A DNA stretch of 64,000 nt from Hypericum androsaemum (Eukaryota; Streptophyta; Magnoliopsida; Malpighiales; Hypericaceae), in contig OZ023187.1 in the NCBI GenBank assembly GCA_963995505.1, forward strand, positions 131,501 to 195,500, written 5' to 3'. This document shows positions 22,130-33,522 of this stretch, piece by piece. How positions within the stretch are numbered: the first letter of the stretch is position 1; each line of letters opens with the position of its first letter. Both the position numbers and the translations under genes were made by a program. The notes below the pieces were generated by a model. It worked only from the letters and a program-made list of their open reading frames with translations, had not been told where the DNA came from and searched no databases.

Positions 22130-25100
22130 AATTTTTATTAATACAATCTCGCACCTCTTTGTCCAAAAAGTTACGAACTTTTTGGAAAATTCCAGAAGAT
22201 CGAAGGGGTGCATGAAGGACACATCCGAAGAGGCACGAACTCTTTGGAAAATTTTAGAAGGATGAGGAGGTGCATGGAGGGTACATCTAAAGAGTCACAA
22301 ACTTTAGAAGTGCATGTAATTTTTGAGGTTCCAACCCTCCATCGCCTATAAATAGGCCTGCCCCCATCATTTGTATTTTATCCCAACAACTCATTGCATA
22401 AGCATTCATTATCAATAGTTGTTCTACTCTCTCCATTTCTCAAGAAAATTCCGAGTATCCGACGGTTCGCCCGATACTTCGAGGGTCGTTGTGCTATGAA
22501 CTCGAAGTCCGAAAGTCGTTGTATTTTGAGGACAATTTTCGTAGTCCGTGAGCACTTTATACGGGGCAATCTCGTCTTAGGAGAAAGAGTCGAACTGTTG
22601 CCTCGACTTTACAAGATCCTAATCAAGTACATCAAATCCGACAAACAACAATCATAAAATGAGATTTGTGTACTTGAAGATGGCTGCGAAAAGGCCGGTG
22701 TGAACTTTGCCTCGACTTTGAACCTTGCCGGAACGCGTTGGCAACACATAGTGGGAGCAAATAACACTTTGAGGACAATAACTTCTAATCAGGTCTCAAA
22801 AAAATAAGTTCATATGTATTCAACGTCAAGTTGCCACCGATGGTCAACTCAAGTTTCATTGGATTGCTAATTGTGCAAAGAAGATTGACTACAATATGAA
22901 AGATTTTCTCTACTTGGTAGAGGAGGAAGAAGATGAACAAGATCATTCGTGTCATTCGGATGTATTGACACTATAAAATCAGATTTTATCCTACTTACTA
23001 CAACAATCTTAATGTGTTATTTGTTAATCATGTGAGTATGATAGTACAACTGTGGCTTTGGTCAAGATCGTAAGTATCCAGTAGGTTATTTTCTTTTCGA
23101 AGAAAAATAATTATTTAATACTTGCAAATTTAAGCAACGGATATCCTTTGCTTGGTAATACATGTCTAAAAGTCAGTGCATATAATATTATATATGCGGA
23201 AAATTTGTTGTTTTTCTGGAAGTGAAGTTTTGATTAACCATTTATTCAGATTTGTTGGAAGCAATCTGAGTTAAAAAAAAAGGTTTGGTCGCATAATGTG
23301 AACAACGAGAGAAATAGCACAATCTTTGATAATTATTATAGTTGAATTATTTATTAATGCCCTATTATATTTGACTTTTGTTGGTGTACTGTGACTTGAA
23401 TGTTCAACAAGTATTGCCTACGTTTGGCAATTTAAAGCCAAATAGTAAGTGTTGTTTTGGGGTATAAGAGGTGCTTATGTTTGGAACTGCAGATCTTACC
23501 ATACTCTTAAGAAGATGATAAATGTTATGTTGATTAGCTCGAACTTACCCTAGAACATGTGGGGGGAAGTTATGCTCTTAGCTAACCACATTCTAAACAA
23601 ATTGCCACATAAGAAAAGGGACAAAACTCAATATGAATTATGGAAAGGGAGGAAGCCTTCCTACGATTACCTTAAAGTGTGGGGGTGCCTAGCGAAGGTC
23701 GAAGTACCTAAGCCTAAGCAAGTGAGAATATGATACAAGACCATTAATTGCATCTTCATCGGATATGCTTACAACAGTAGTGCATATCGATTTCTGGTGC
23801 ATAAATCTGAAAACCCAAAAATAAATGAGAGAATGGTCATAGAATCAAAGAATGCGATATTCTTTGAGAATATCTTTCCTAAACAGGAAAGGAAGAAATA
23901 AGCTCTAACAAAAGGAGTTATGAGGTTACACAAGGTTCTAGTCAAGGGGATGAGGAACCTAGACGTAGTAAGAGGATCAAGGTAACTAAGTACTTTGGTC
24001 CAGATTTTCTGACCTATGCATTAGAAGATGAACCTAGGAAAATCCAAGAGGCATTGTCTAGTCTAGATGCCCATCTCTGGAAGGAAGCCATCAACAATGA
24101 GATAGAGTCCATCATGCAAAACCACACGTGGGAAATCGTTGACCTCCCACCGGGTTGCAAACCTCTTTGTTGCTAGTAGATCCTTAAAAGGAAATACAAA
24201 GCTGATGGATCAATCGATAAGTACAAAGCTCGGTTGGCAGCTAAGGGGTTTAAGCAGAAGGAAGAATATGATTTCTTTGACACGTATTTGCCGATTACAA
24301 GGATCACATCTATTAGAGTGCTCATAGCTGTTGCTGCACTCTATAACCTCGAGATACGTCAAATGGATGTAAAAATAGCTTTCCTAAATAGAGAACTGGA
24401 AGAGGAAATATGCATGGAACAACCTGAAGGGTTTGTTACCTCCGGACAAGAGCATAAGGTATGCAAGCTGGTCAAGTCACTATACGGCCTGAAATAGGCG
24501 CCAAAACAATGGCATGAGAAATTTGACAGAACGATGATGTCGAATAGATTTAAGATTAACGAGTGTGATAAATGTGTATACATTAAAGACACACCTGATG
24601 GTTACGTGATTGTATGTTTGTATGTTGACGACATGCTGATCATGGGAAGTAGTAATGATCTTATCGTGAAGACTAAAAATATGTTGAAGAAAATTTTTGA
24701 CATGAAAGATATGAGTTTAGCTGATGTCATACTAGGGATCAAAATCTCTAGAACGAATGAAGAAATTGTCTTGTCATAATCTCACTATGCAGAGAATGTA
24801 TTCAAGAAATTCGATACCTTTGACAAACCTCCGGCTAAGACTCCAGTAGACCTGAGTCTACACTTAGCCAAAAATTGAGGAGATCCAGTATCTCAGCTGA
24901 AATATGCAAGAATCATTGGAAATCTGATGTACTTGACAAACTGTACACGCCCTGATATTGCATATTCAGTCAGCAAGCTTAGTAGATTCACGAGCAATTT
25001 AGGAAATGATCACTGGCTAGCTCTGGAAAGGGTTCTAAAGTATCTAAAGCATACCATGAACCATGGCATACTTTATACTAGATATCCAGCTGTATTGGAA

Positions 25101-26650
25101 GGATATAGTGATACAAATTAGATATCGAACACTAAAGACTCCAAATCCACTAGCAGTTATGTGTTCACCATAGGTGGAGGAGCAGTATCCTGGAAATCCT
25201 CTAAACAAATGTGTATAGCTCGATCCACGATAGAGTCAGAGTTTATAGCACTAGAAAAAGCTGGGGAAGAATCTGAGTGGCTCAAAAACTTCCTAGAGAA
25301 TATTCCTTGCTGGAATAAGCATGTGCCTCCGGGATTGATATATTGTGATAGCATGTCAGCAATAGGGAGAGCACAAAGTACGATGTATAATGGTAAGTCT
25401 CGATATATTCGTAGGAGACATAATACCATTAGATAATTGATCTCTAGTGGGGTAAATATTATTGACTATGTGAAGTCCAAGGACAACATAGCTGATCCTT
25501 TGACGAAAGGAATCAATATAGATCAAATGTACAATGCAGTAAGGGGAATGAGATTAAAACCCACACATTAAAAGCATTCATAGAGGTAACTCAACCATGA
25601 TGAGTGGAGATCCCATAAACTTGGTTCAATGAGACAACTAAGTTATGGATGGCTAAGATGGTCACTTAGAACCCATCCCATTCTCAGAAGCTGCTGCCCA
25701 AGTGCGAACCTGCAGATGTGTGGTAAGGATAAGCATTTACGCTTTTAATGATTCCTATACCAGGTAAAGGTAGAGTATGGCAGGATACTCTTGATAGGAG
25801 ATCACCTATATAAGTGTGAAGTGAGGCCGATTCAAATTGGAAAAAATACTTGTGAATCCAAGATACGGTCCATGGCCGAAATGGACACAACGTGAGAATC
25901 AAAGGATACTAGAGATATCATTGTGTAAATGTTATTGTCTTGGTTTACATAAAAGCTGACCAGTTCAAGAAATTGCGTTCACTGAGCAACGAGTAAATCC
26001 GATAACATCTTACTAGGAAAGGTTCAAAGCAATGATATCTCATCAAAAAATTTCTTAAAAGTGTCAGCATGCATTAATATCATTCATGTGGGGGATTGTT
26101 GGAATAAATTTTCATTAATGCAGTCTCGCACCACTTTGTCCGAAAAGTCACGAACTTTTTAGAAAATTCCAGAAAGTCGAAGGGGTGCATGAAGGACACA
26201 TCCGAAGAGTCACGAACTCTTAGGAAAATTTTAGAAGGACGAAGAGGTGCCTCGATGGTACATCTGAAGAGTCACAAACTTTTTGGATCACATCGTGCCC
26301 CTTCAGAAGTGCGTGTGACTTTTCACGTTCCAACCCTCCATCGCCTATAAATAGGCCTGCCCCCCTCATTTGTATTTCATCCCAACAACTTATTGCATGT
26401 GCATTCATTAGCAATAGTTGTTCTCCTCTCTCCGTCTCTCAAGAAAATTTCGAGTATCTGACAGTTCGCCTGATACTTCGAGGGTCGTTGTGCTACGAAC
26501 TCGAAGTCCAAAAGTCATTGTATCTTAGGGACGATTGCCATAGTCCGTGAGCACTTTATACGGGAAAATCTCGTCTTACGGAGAAAGAGTCAAACTATTG
26601 TCTCGACTTTACAAGATCCTAATCAAATACACCACATCTGACAAACAACA
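22130..26650 (+). mobile_element. Copia LTR retrotransposon, copy 2, dead
   Basis: LTRs 22130-22650 and 26097-26650, with target duplication ATAAC at 22125-22129 and 26651-26655. It is the duplicate of the element at 11471-15992. The 5' LTR has lost about 23 bp near 22300. Confidence 0.9.
23500..25571 (+). pseudogene. Copia pol remnant, copy 2
   Basis: Same integrase-RT-RNase H order as copy 1. It retains the longest open RT piece, with 'VCLYVDDMLIMGSS' at about 24612-24653, and the 33-bp segment encoding 'SKLSRFTSNLG' (near 24970) that copy 1 lost. Shared stops at the LYGLK, EIVLS, HLAKN and YSDTN positions show pol was already dead before duplication. Confidence 0.9.
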
Positions 26651-26657
26651 ATAACTA

Positions 26658-28138
26658 ATCTTATCAGGAATTGTGGACAAAGATAATGTTATGGTAAATC
26701 TCAAGATGGCTAAAAATTTGACCTGTGAAGCTATTAAAATTTCTCAGGTAATATATTATACTCTAAAAAATTATTTGTGCATGATAATTGTTTTGATTTT
26801 TTTGAAAATTATTTGTGCATGATAATTATTTTGATTTTTTTAAGTTACATTATTTATGCATTTTATCTCTTTTAAATGGTCATATCGATACTTTAATTGT
26901 AAGTATAGATCACATTGTGTTCATCAAAAGGAGATTTAGTATTGGGGTGGGATGTGTAATGATATTAAAAAATGTGGGTATATTTGCTAATTATGCTAAG
27001 TTATTCTGTGAATAAAATTAACATTTTTTTGCATCCTTTCAACATGTCGCACTCTTTAGTCCTGTGCGCAGAGTTTATTGTCTCAATATTATAAAAAATA
27101 ATATAGTGAAAGTGTTCGCAAAATATGAAAAAATTTTAAGTTATTTATGAATGTATTTAAATTTTGAGTAATTTTATGATTGGTTGTATTAAAATTGTGC
27201 TATAATATAATTTGTAATATTTATTGGTGACATCGTATTATCGACATTATATGTAAGAGCTTGTATTATTGATATTATATTTGGGAACGGTTTAATTGTC
27301 TTTGTATACCGTCTGTTTGTTTTAATTTTTTGAATTTTTTAAACAAGTTTACCATAAAAAGGTTGTTACAACCGTTTCTGAAAAGAATTAATTACACTCT
27401 TTATTGTACCAACCACCTCATATTGTACCATCCAATAAAATATTTATGGCAAACTAAAGATACAGTACACAACCTCATATATTCCCGTTCTAAGTATTTT
27501 TGGACTAAACTAAAATGCCTATTTTAAATGCCATTAAAATACTTAATAAATTACCAAAAAATGGCTCTTGGTGACCGTGGAGCATAAGCCAAGATATTTA
27601 CGAAGTTCGGGCCGAAGAATATTGGAGCCGCAGCTTCTATCGGGGACGACACTAAATGGATGTCCTCAGACAGAATGGTCAAATTTGATCATTTTCTGGC
27701 AATACGAAATGGCCGTTTCCTAACCAATATCATATTCATAAATTTTTTTCGAAAACACCAGATTGAAAATATTTTCCTTGAATGCAAATTTCGAACTCAA
27801 TCCGAGCTTTAAAAAAGAACCACCATTATCCTCGCTCAAAATTTTTAACTTTGAAAACATATCACATGTGCTCGTATGTGGATTCTAGAGCAACTCAACT
27901 AATAGAAGTGTTCTCTTTTGTTTTTTTAAATAAAAAAGTGTCCTCTTTTGTTGTGGTTGAGAAATGTTTTTCAATTCTCATTCTTGATCGCATGCTCATT
28001 TTTCGAGACTTTACATACCCATTTCAATCAAAATTTTATCCCAGTCCATTTAAATAATTTTTTAGTTAAGATAGCATATTGCTTAAAAATTATTTAAAAA
28101 ATTATAATTTTTATTTAACTAAACAAATATTAAGAGAT
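26658..28138. other. AT-rich distal part of unit 2
   Basis: Counterpart of 16000-17473, including the 37-bp tandem repeat near 26770-26843 and the dispersed repeat at 27180-27350. Contains 8 bp more near 27998. No gene is called. Confidence 0.45.
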
Positions 28139-29325
28139 TTTCTTTTATCTACTATTTCAAATTAGATTAGGATGAGATTACAAGTAGCTCTTATTCTTAA
28201 GATTTTTCCTCTTTAACTACAATGGGCCTTCATAATTGTTGTATTGAACTCCTCATAAGACTCAATTTTGACAAGGTTTATTGAAAATTCATCACTCATA
28301 TTTTCTAATCAATTAGGTGATATTAATTTGATTCGATAATATAAAATTAGTCAAGATTAAGAATTACTGCAAATGCATGTATTAAGAAATCAAATTATTC
28401 TAATTTGATGTAATTATAAGAATTAAAATAAACAATAATGCGATATTTTTTTAAGACGGTGTAATAAATATTGACATGGTCTTGATATTTTTATTCTCAT
28501 TTTTATTTCCAACCAAATATAAGTAATTAATATATTTAATAAGTTAACCATTTATCCTATATCAAAATATTTATTTACAAATAAGTAATATATTAATTTA
28601 AATTATCTTATTTAATCTTAATTTATAAATTAATAATTAGTATAAAAAATATAATCTATTAAATCGAATCTACTATATGCTAATAGATTTTACCAAACAC
28701 ATTTTCAATCTACTATTTGATAAGAATCTGCTATCCGCTTCTAATGCGTCTAATCTATTTCGACAAACAACCGTTGTTAATACGTGCATCCCGTGATAAG
28801 TAAGAACTATAAGCAATCTACGGGATTTAACTTGGCAGAGTTTGAGAATTTTTGGGTAGGTTTCATGTGAGCTTAGATTTTGAACAACTCTTGAGCGGCT
28901 TTGCAATAGGTCGTGCAAGGGTACTATTCTATCAGCGCAATTGAATTTTAAAAGTTGCAGATTGGAATATCTGAAAAAATTAAAATAATTTTCTACCCGC
29001 TGATCTACCCATTCGATGTCAATGACAAGTTTAGGTAAAATAAATATAAACAAAACGGTACACATGAAAAATATATATAAACAAAAACTAAATGAAAGTA
29101 AGAGATATTATTTGTACGAAGAAGGGCACATCTAAAGTAATTGAGAAAGGGCTCCGTTTCCCGGCCCATAATATCTTGCCCATATGTTCTCCCGACAAAG
29201 CCCATAAAACCAACGTCTCTCCAGGCTTTAACTTTGTTTATTCCTTTCCGGCAACCAAATACTAAGTCTCTCGAACAAATTTTTCTGAGAGGTGTATTTT
29301 TTTCGACAATATCTAGAATGGGGTG
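28139..29325. other. AT-rich intergenic DNA with dispersed repeat fragments
   Basis: 28811-28900 matches 32594-32705 ('taagcaatct', 'tggcagagttt', 'gagaatttttgggtag'), and 29160-29262 matches 41984-42076 ('aaaccaacgtctctccaggc'). Minus-strand open frames at 28673-29065 and 29005-29589 have no motif and run into the foldback, so no gene is called. Confidence 0.5.
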
Positions 29326-30188
29326 ACAGAGAAAAGTTTTCCTGTCTGGGCCCCGACAAAACATGCTCAATTTTTCGCGTGTCTTTGCATAAAATCCAAG
29401 CCCAGCCAGTAGTCGCATCTTCGAAGAATCTGGCTTGACAAGGCTCACCTCGATGCGGTGCGTTTTGAGGGCTGCAAAGACGCACGAGCTTCCTCTCGGT
29501 TTTTTGCTGCAAAGACATGCACAATTTATCGCGTGTCTGTGCAATGCATATACACGCCCATTTCCACGCGTGTCTTTGCACAATAACAATCGTCATCACT
29601 GAGTTGGGTTTTCAACTGTGGGAAACATCAAAGTTGGGTTTATTTTAAATCGAAATGGGCACTTTTTAAATAAACGGGGATTGATGGTTTTAAGGTTTAA
29701 TTAGATCGGAAACTTTTTAGGAGCTGAAATTATATATTAGGACTTTTGGCTACCACGCGGCAATAGAAAATTGTCGTCATAGTTTAAGTGGTTGGTTGGC
29801 GAAAACGTCCCTTTACAGTGACGAGTACACTTAATCAGTTTGTTATTGTGCAAAGACGCATGGAAATGGGCGTGTCTCTGCATTGCATAAACATTCCCAA
29901 AAATTCGCGTGTGTATGCATTGCAGAAACACGCGTAAAAACGTGTGTGTCTATGCATTGCAGAAACACGCGTAAAAACGTGCGTCTTTGCGTTGCTGAAA
30001 ATGCTCCGCATCGTGCTGAGCCAAATTGGAGCCGGGTGCGAGATTCTTCGAAGTGCGTCTGTCGGCTGAGGCTTGGCTTTTTGTGCCAAGACACGCATAA
30101 AATTAAGCGTGTTTGTTGGCAATCGCTTAATTTTTTCGTGTCTTTGCATATTAAACACGCGCCCGGGACACAGAAAGCCTGGCACCCT
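29326..30188. repeat. Long inverted repeat (foldback element)
   Basis: Arms at 29326-29587 and 29842-30188 are reverse complements with indels, around a 254-bp spacer. The inner edges match closely (caaagac + gc/ac + ggaaatgggcgtg against its complement). The right arm carries a 37-bp tandem repeat ('cattgcagaaacacgcgt' + 'aaaaacgtg'). The arms are CpG-rich (repeated 'cgcgtgtctttgca') in AT-rich surroundings. A transcript would form a long hairpin. It could be a foldback/MULE-type element; I found no target duplication. Confidence 0.7.
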
Positions 30189-30480
30189 ATTTAGAGTATG
30201 GTCGGATAAAAATGCCCCTGTTAGAAAAATTACCCCTCTCTCGGGGAAACTCTAACTGAGGTCAGTGTCCCTGTCGTCTTCTAGCGGTTTCCTCGTGTTG
30301 TCTGGGTTGGGCATCGAGTGTGGATGGTCAACGAAGTCGTGCCCGCAACCTGTTTAATATAATGCCTTAGTGAAGGTACATAAACGTAGTTGAGGCTCAA
30401 GACATGCTCTATGTTTTAGGGGATTTTTCCTGTTAAATGACAACAAGGAACGTTAAAACGACAGAAGCTTTTTGTTGATA
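30189..30480. other. DUF247-associated 3' flank
   Basis: 30311-30400 ('gagtgtggatggt', 'ataatgcc', 'gtgaaggt', 'taaacgtag') matches the DUF247 3' flanks at 7071, 17719 and 45305. No gene. Confidence 0.5.
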
Positions 30481-31727
30481 AGCGAAACTGCATTATATTA
30501 CTCGAAAAGATGATACACTCACAATCGCTCGGGTGGAGCAATAAAAGGTTGCGACAATTCGCCCAAGGAGATGTCACATAGGTAAATGATGAAACCTACA
30601 GTGAGATGACGGCACACACAGTTTGTATCAGAGTAAGAACAAGAAGGATGGATGCAGCAAAAGACAGAAATGACTGCCCATGGAGTGTTCAAGTAAATTC
30701 TGTTTCAGTGTTGCCACCCACTTGTGCCGAGGGATTCTGCAATAGTCGTCGAGTTCTTCGTAGAGATTTGAATTATAGAACAAGTTGTCATCAATTACTA
30801 CTTCCTTCTTCAGATTGTGGAATAGCTTTGAAAAGAAAATAACAAGCTGAAAAGGAGAGGATTCATCTACGGAGAGGGAAGGAAAATTCCCTGTCTTGTT
30901 GTATTGAATGATTGGTTACAATGTACAACCTATCCATTTATACAAGAACAGAAAGGGATATAATATATAACTAACTATTTGCATGTATGGACAAAAGGGA
31001 ATAAAAAGGACAGCGTTAGCCGACGCAATTGAGGTCAGTGTCCCTGTCGTCTTCTCGCGGTTTCCGCGTGTTGTCAGGTTTCGGACTCTGCCCCTAAGAC
31101 GGGTCTTGGTTGATTGTTGTACCATTAGTACTTTTGGGCAAACTCCAGTATTTCCTGCAGAATAAAAAATGGAATCTGATTTTCCAAGAGCATCATGTCC
31201 TGGAAGACGTGACTGTAGATGAAGTAGTCATGGTAGATACCCCTCACATGAGTGGGTGAGCAGGACGAGTAAAAGTGAAGCAAGAAGTTGATGACAAAGA
31301 TGGCATCAACTAGCATAACTTCTACAAACTGATCGCTACAGAGCGCAATGCATTCGCCGTAGAACCCCCTTGTTTTTTCCTCTTGTCCCTTCATAAGACT
31401 TAGAAGAGCATCCAAGTCTATGCTATTATGTTCAATGAAGCTTCTGAAGCACCTCCATTTGTGCTCTTCCATGGCCTCCAAACCTTCAGTACCATGATGC
31501 AAAGGGCCCAGAGAAACTAGTCGGGGGACGTAGGCATCCTCGTTTATATCTCGTAGGTTCTTCGGAACCCTGTATATACAACGGTGTTCAGATATACTGG
31601 ACACTCTCCGCAGCTTGCCCTCCATAGCTCTCTTTAGTTGCTGGGTATCCTGTTTGTTGTCTTTTATGTCAACTAATAAGGGATGCTCTTCTATTTCTGT
31701 TTGCTCATTTCTCCCATCCATTTCCAT
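30481..31727 (-). pseudogene. DUF247 family pseudogene, centre replaced
   Basis: The N-terminal 200 residues are intact from ATG 31727 (MEMDGRNEQTEIEEH; 'HRCIYRVPKNLRD', 'YVPRLVSLGPLHHG', 'DMMLLENQIPFFIL') and stop at 31125. The C-terminal part is recognisable at about 30600-30830 but with indels and stops. Between them, 30831-31112 is unrelated sequence in place of roughly 190 codons. The insert holds a TATA-like element and oriented sequence resembling an LTR end on the minus strand, plus a DUF247-flank repeat shared with 43465-43560. A short N-terminal product without the membrane anchor remains possible. Confidence 0.82.
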
Positions 31728-33125
31728 TAGTGATTTTTAGACTCCCTAGGCAAGTCAAATATGCAGTCTTGATTATTACAAGTTGTTGTGACATAGAATA
31801 GAAATATTATAAACATGAACAAGAACAAGGAAACTAAATTGATGTTCTAAGAATCATGAAATATTTCACCATTAAGAGTTCTCTTTCAACCTTCTTCAAA
31901 GTTACGGGAGATTGACACTTAAATACAGTGGACAATATCGATTATTCACTTTACGGGAATGAATTTCACACTGATTGTAAATATTATATTCATAAAACAC
32001 TATTTGTTAAAAAAATAGCAATTATTGAAACTCACCAACACACTAACAAGAGCAGTTATGTTGAATTGAGTACACATTGCTGCTGATGTAATTAGCTGCA
32101 CATGTATGTAGCGATATGGCTGATTGAGTAATTGTACAAATGTCCAACCATTCACCGCGATACAATAGAGACCAATTTCCAAAATTAAATGATCTAATTA
32201 TTTAATTTGCATACTGTAATTACAGAATCAATTAAAAATTAATAAACAATAATTTTTGAATTAAATGATGTAATTAATGTTGTACCAAATTAATTTTAAC
32301 AAAAAAAAATTGATTACCTTTCCTTTCTTCAATTTGCCATCTCTCTCTCTGTAGAATTTGTGTGCATTGTAAAGGCTCTCGACTAAATTATAGAAAAATT
32401 TAGGTGTATTGTCAAAATCATCTTAAAAGTTAAAAAGTATTAAAGTCATTACTATTTGGGTCAAAAAGCTACATGCTAGTTGTGGGACTGGATACTAATT
32501 TTCTAAATAAAGCAATAAATCAGGTACTGCTATTCCGGTCAAAAGTTTGCTGACCGCTTTAGCCACGTTGGCTTAGGCGATGCCATATGGATTCATAAGC
32601 AATCTAACAGAATTAACATGGCTAATTCTTAAAAAAGAAATTTAACATGGCAGAGTTTAAGAATCTTTGGGTAGAGCTCATTTGAGCTTGAATTTTGAAG
32701 AACTCTTAATTACTTAATGATAATAGTTCCTCTTAGTGGTCAATTCTCATCCATTGTTGTAAAATTCCTATTGAAGTTGACTCTAGAGAATATAACACCA
32801 TTATTTGAGTTGGTGTAATTAATTGGGTTGCAAGTGATGACAGTTTTATGCCGCATAAGGGAGGACAAATCTACGCGAGCAAAAAACAACTACTAATGCA
32901 ACCAAAGATACACCCATTACTTCTACCAACAACAAAAAAAGACACACTCATTACAACGTTTGGCAGGTAGGATAGTAACAAATCCTATCTTATTTTTCAG
33001 AAATTTGTAGTTCATATTTCATCCCTTGCAAAAATGACAACCTACTAAATTTGGGCAAAAAGTCCAAAGTTATCAAAGTTCCGAATTTAGGGCTCAATTA
33101 CATAAATTTAAAATTCACCCGAAAA
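31728..33125. other. DUF247 5' flank then AT-rich intergenic DNA
   Basis: 31860-32130 retains fragments of the shared DUF247 upstream sequence ('cttaaatacagtggacaat', 'gttgaattgagtaca'). 32130-33125 is AT-rich with a short ctct run (32340-32352) and the repeat shared with 28811-28900. No gene seen. Confidence 0.5.
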
Positions 33126-33423
33126 ATATGCACCCAGTACCCATGCGCGTCAGGGAAGCAGTACTACGGGCGGGGCCCGCTTCATCTGTCGTGGAACTAT
33201 AACTACGCGCTGGCCGGAAAAGCAAACGGGTTCGACGGGCTCCAGGCCCCGGAACACTGTGGCGACCAACAACGTTGTGTCCTTCAAGGTGGCGTTGTGG
33301 TACTGGATGACCAACGTCCGGCAACCCAAACCAAACAGTCCAACTGTCCAGGCTCGGGCTCGCTATTACAAGGACTACTGCAACCAGTTTGGTGTCTCCC
33401 CTGGCGACAATCTTACCTGCTAG
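33126..33423 (+). pseudogene. Glycoside hydrolase family 19 chitinase, C-terminal exon relic
   Basis: Translation gives '[20 protein letters not shown]' and '[16 protein letters not shown]', then, after a frame change near 33250, '[20 protein letters not shown]' and the C-terminus '[19 protein letters not shown]' before TAG 33421-33423. These are hallmark segments of plant class IV-type chitinases, which cleave chitin in defence. The catalytic N-terminal half is absent. A stretch normally lying between the WYW..NV segment and the final Cys-rich end is missing. Frameshift plus deletion make this non-functional. Confidence 0.88.
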
Positions 33424-33522
33424 ATTAATACTATCCCTTGTTGTATAGTAACAATGATCTACAAGCACACGCGACTTTAGCCAGAATTCGTTTAACAAGT
33501 CAAACCAAACAAAGCCTCCTAC

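Larger units (their letters stand above)
17474..28138. repeat. Tandem segmental duplication, unit 2 (about 10,665 bp)
   Basis: Direct copy of 6826-17473 starting immediately after it. The first 3.86 kb (to about 21340) is almost identical to unit 1, whereas the rest shows scattered substitutions and indels. Confidence 0.92.

Noticed and set aside
28673..29589. Two overlapping minus-strand open frames of 130 and 194 codons
   Set aside because: No family motif. They run from an AT-rich region into the foldback arm, where tandem repeats keep frames open.
32000..33125. Searched for a gene between the DUF247 pseudogene and the chitinase relic
   Set aside because: AT-rich with no long frame, splice pattern or motif.
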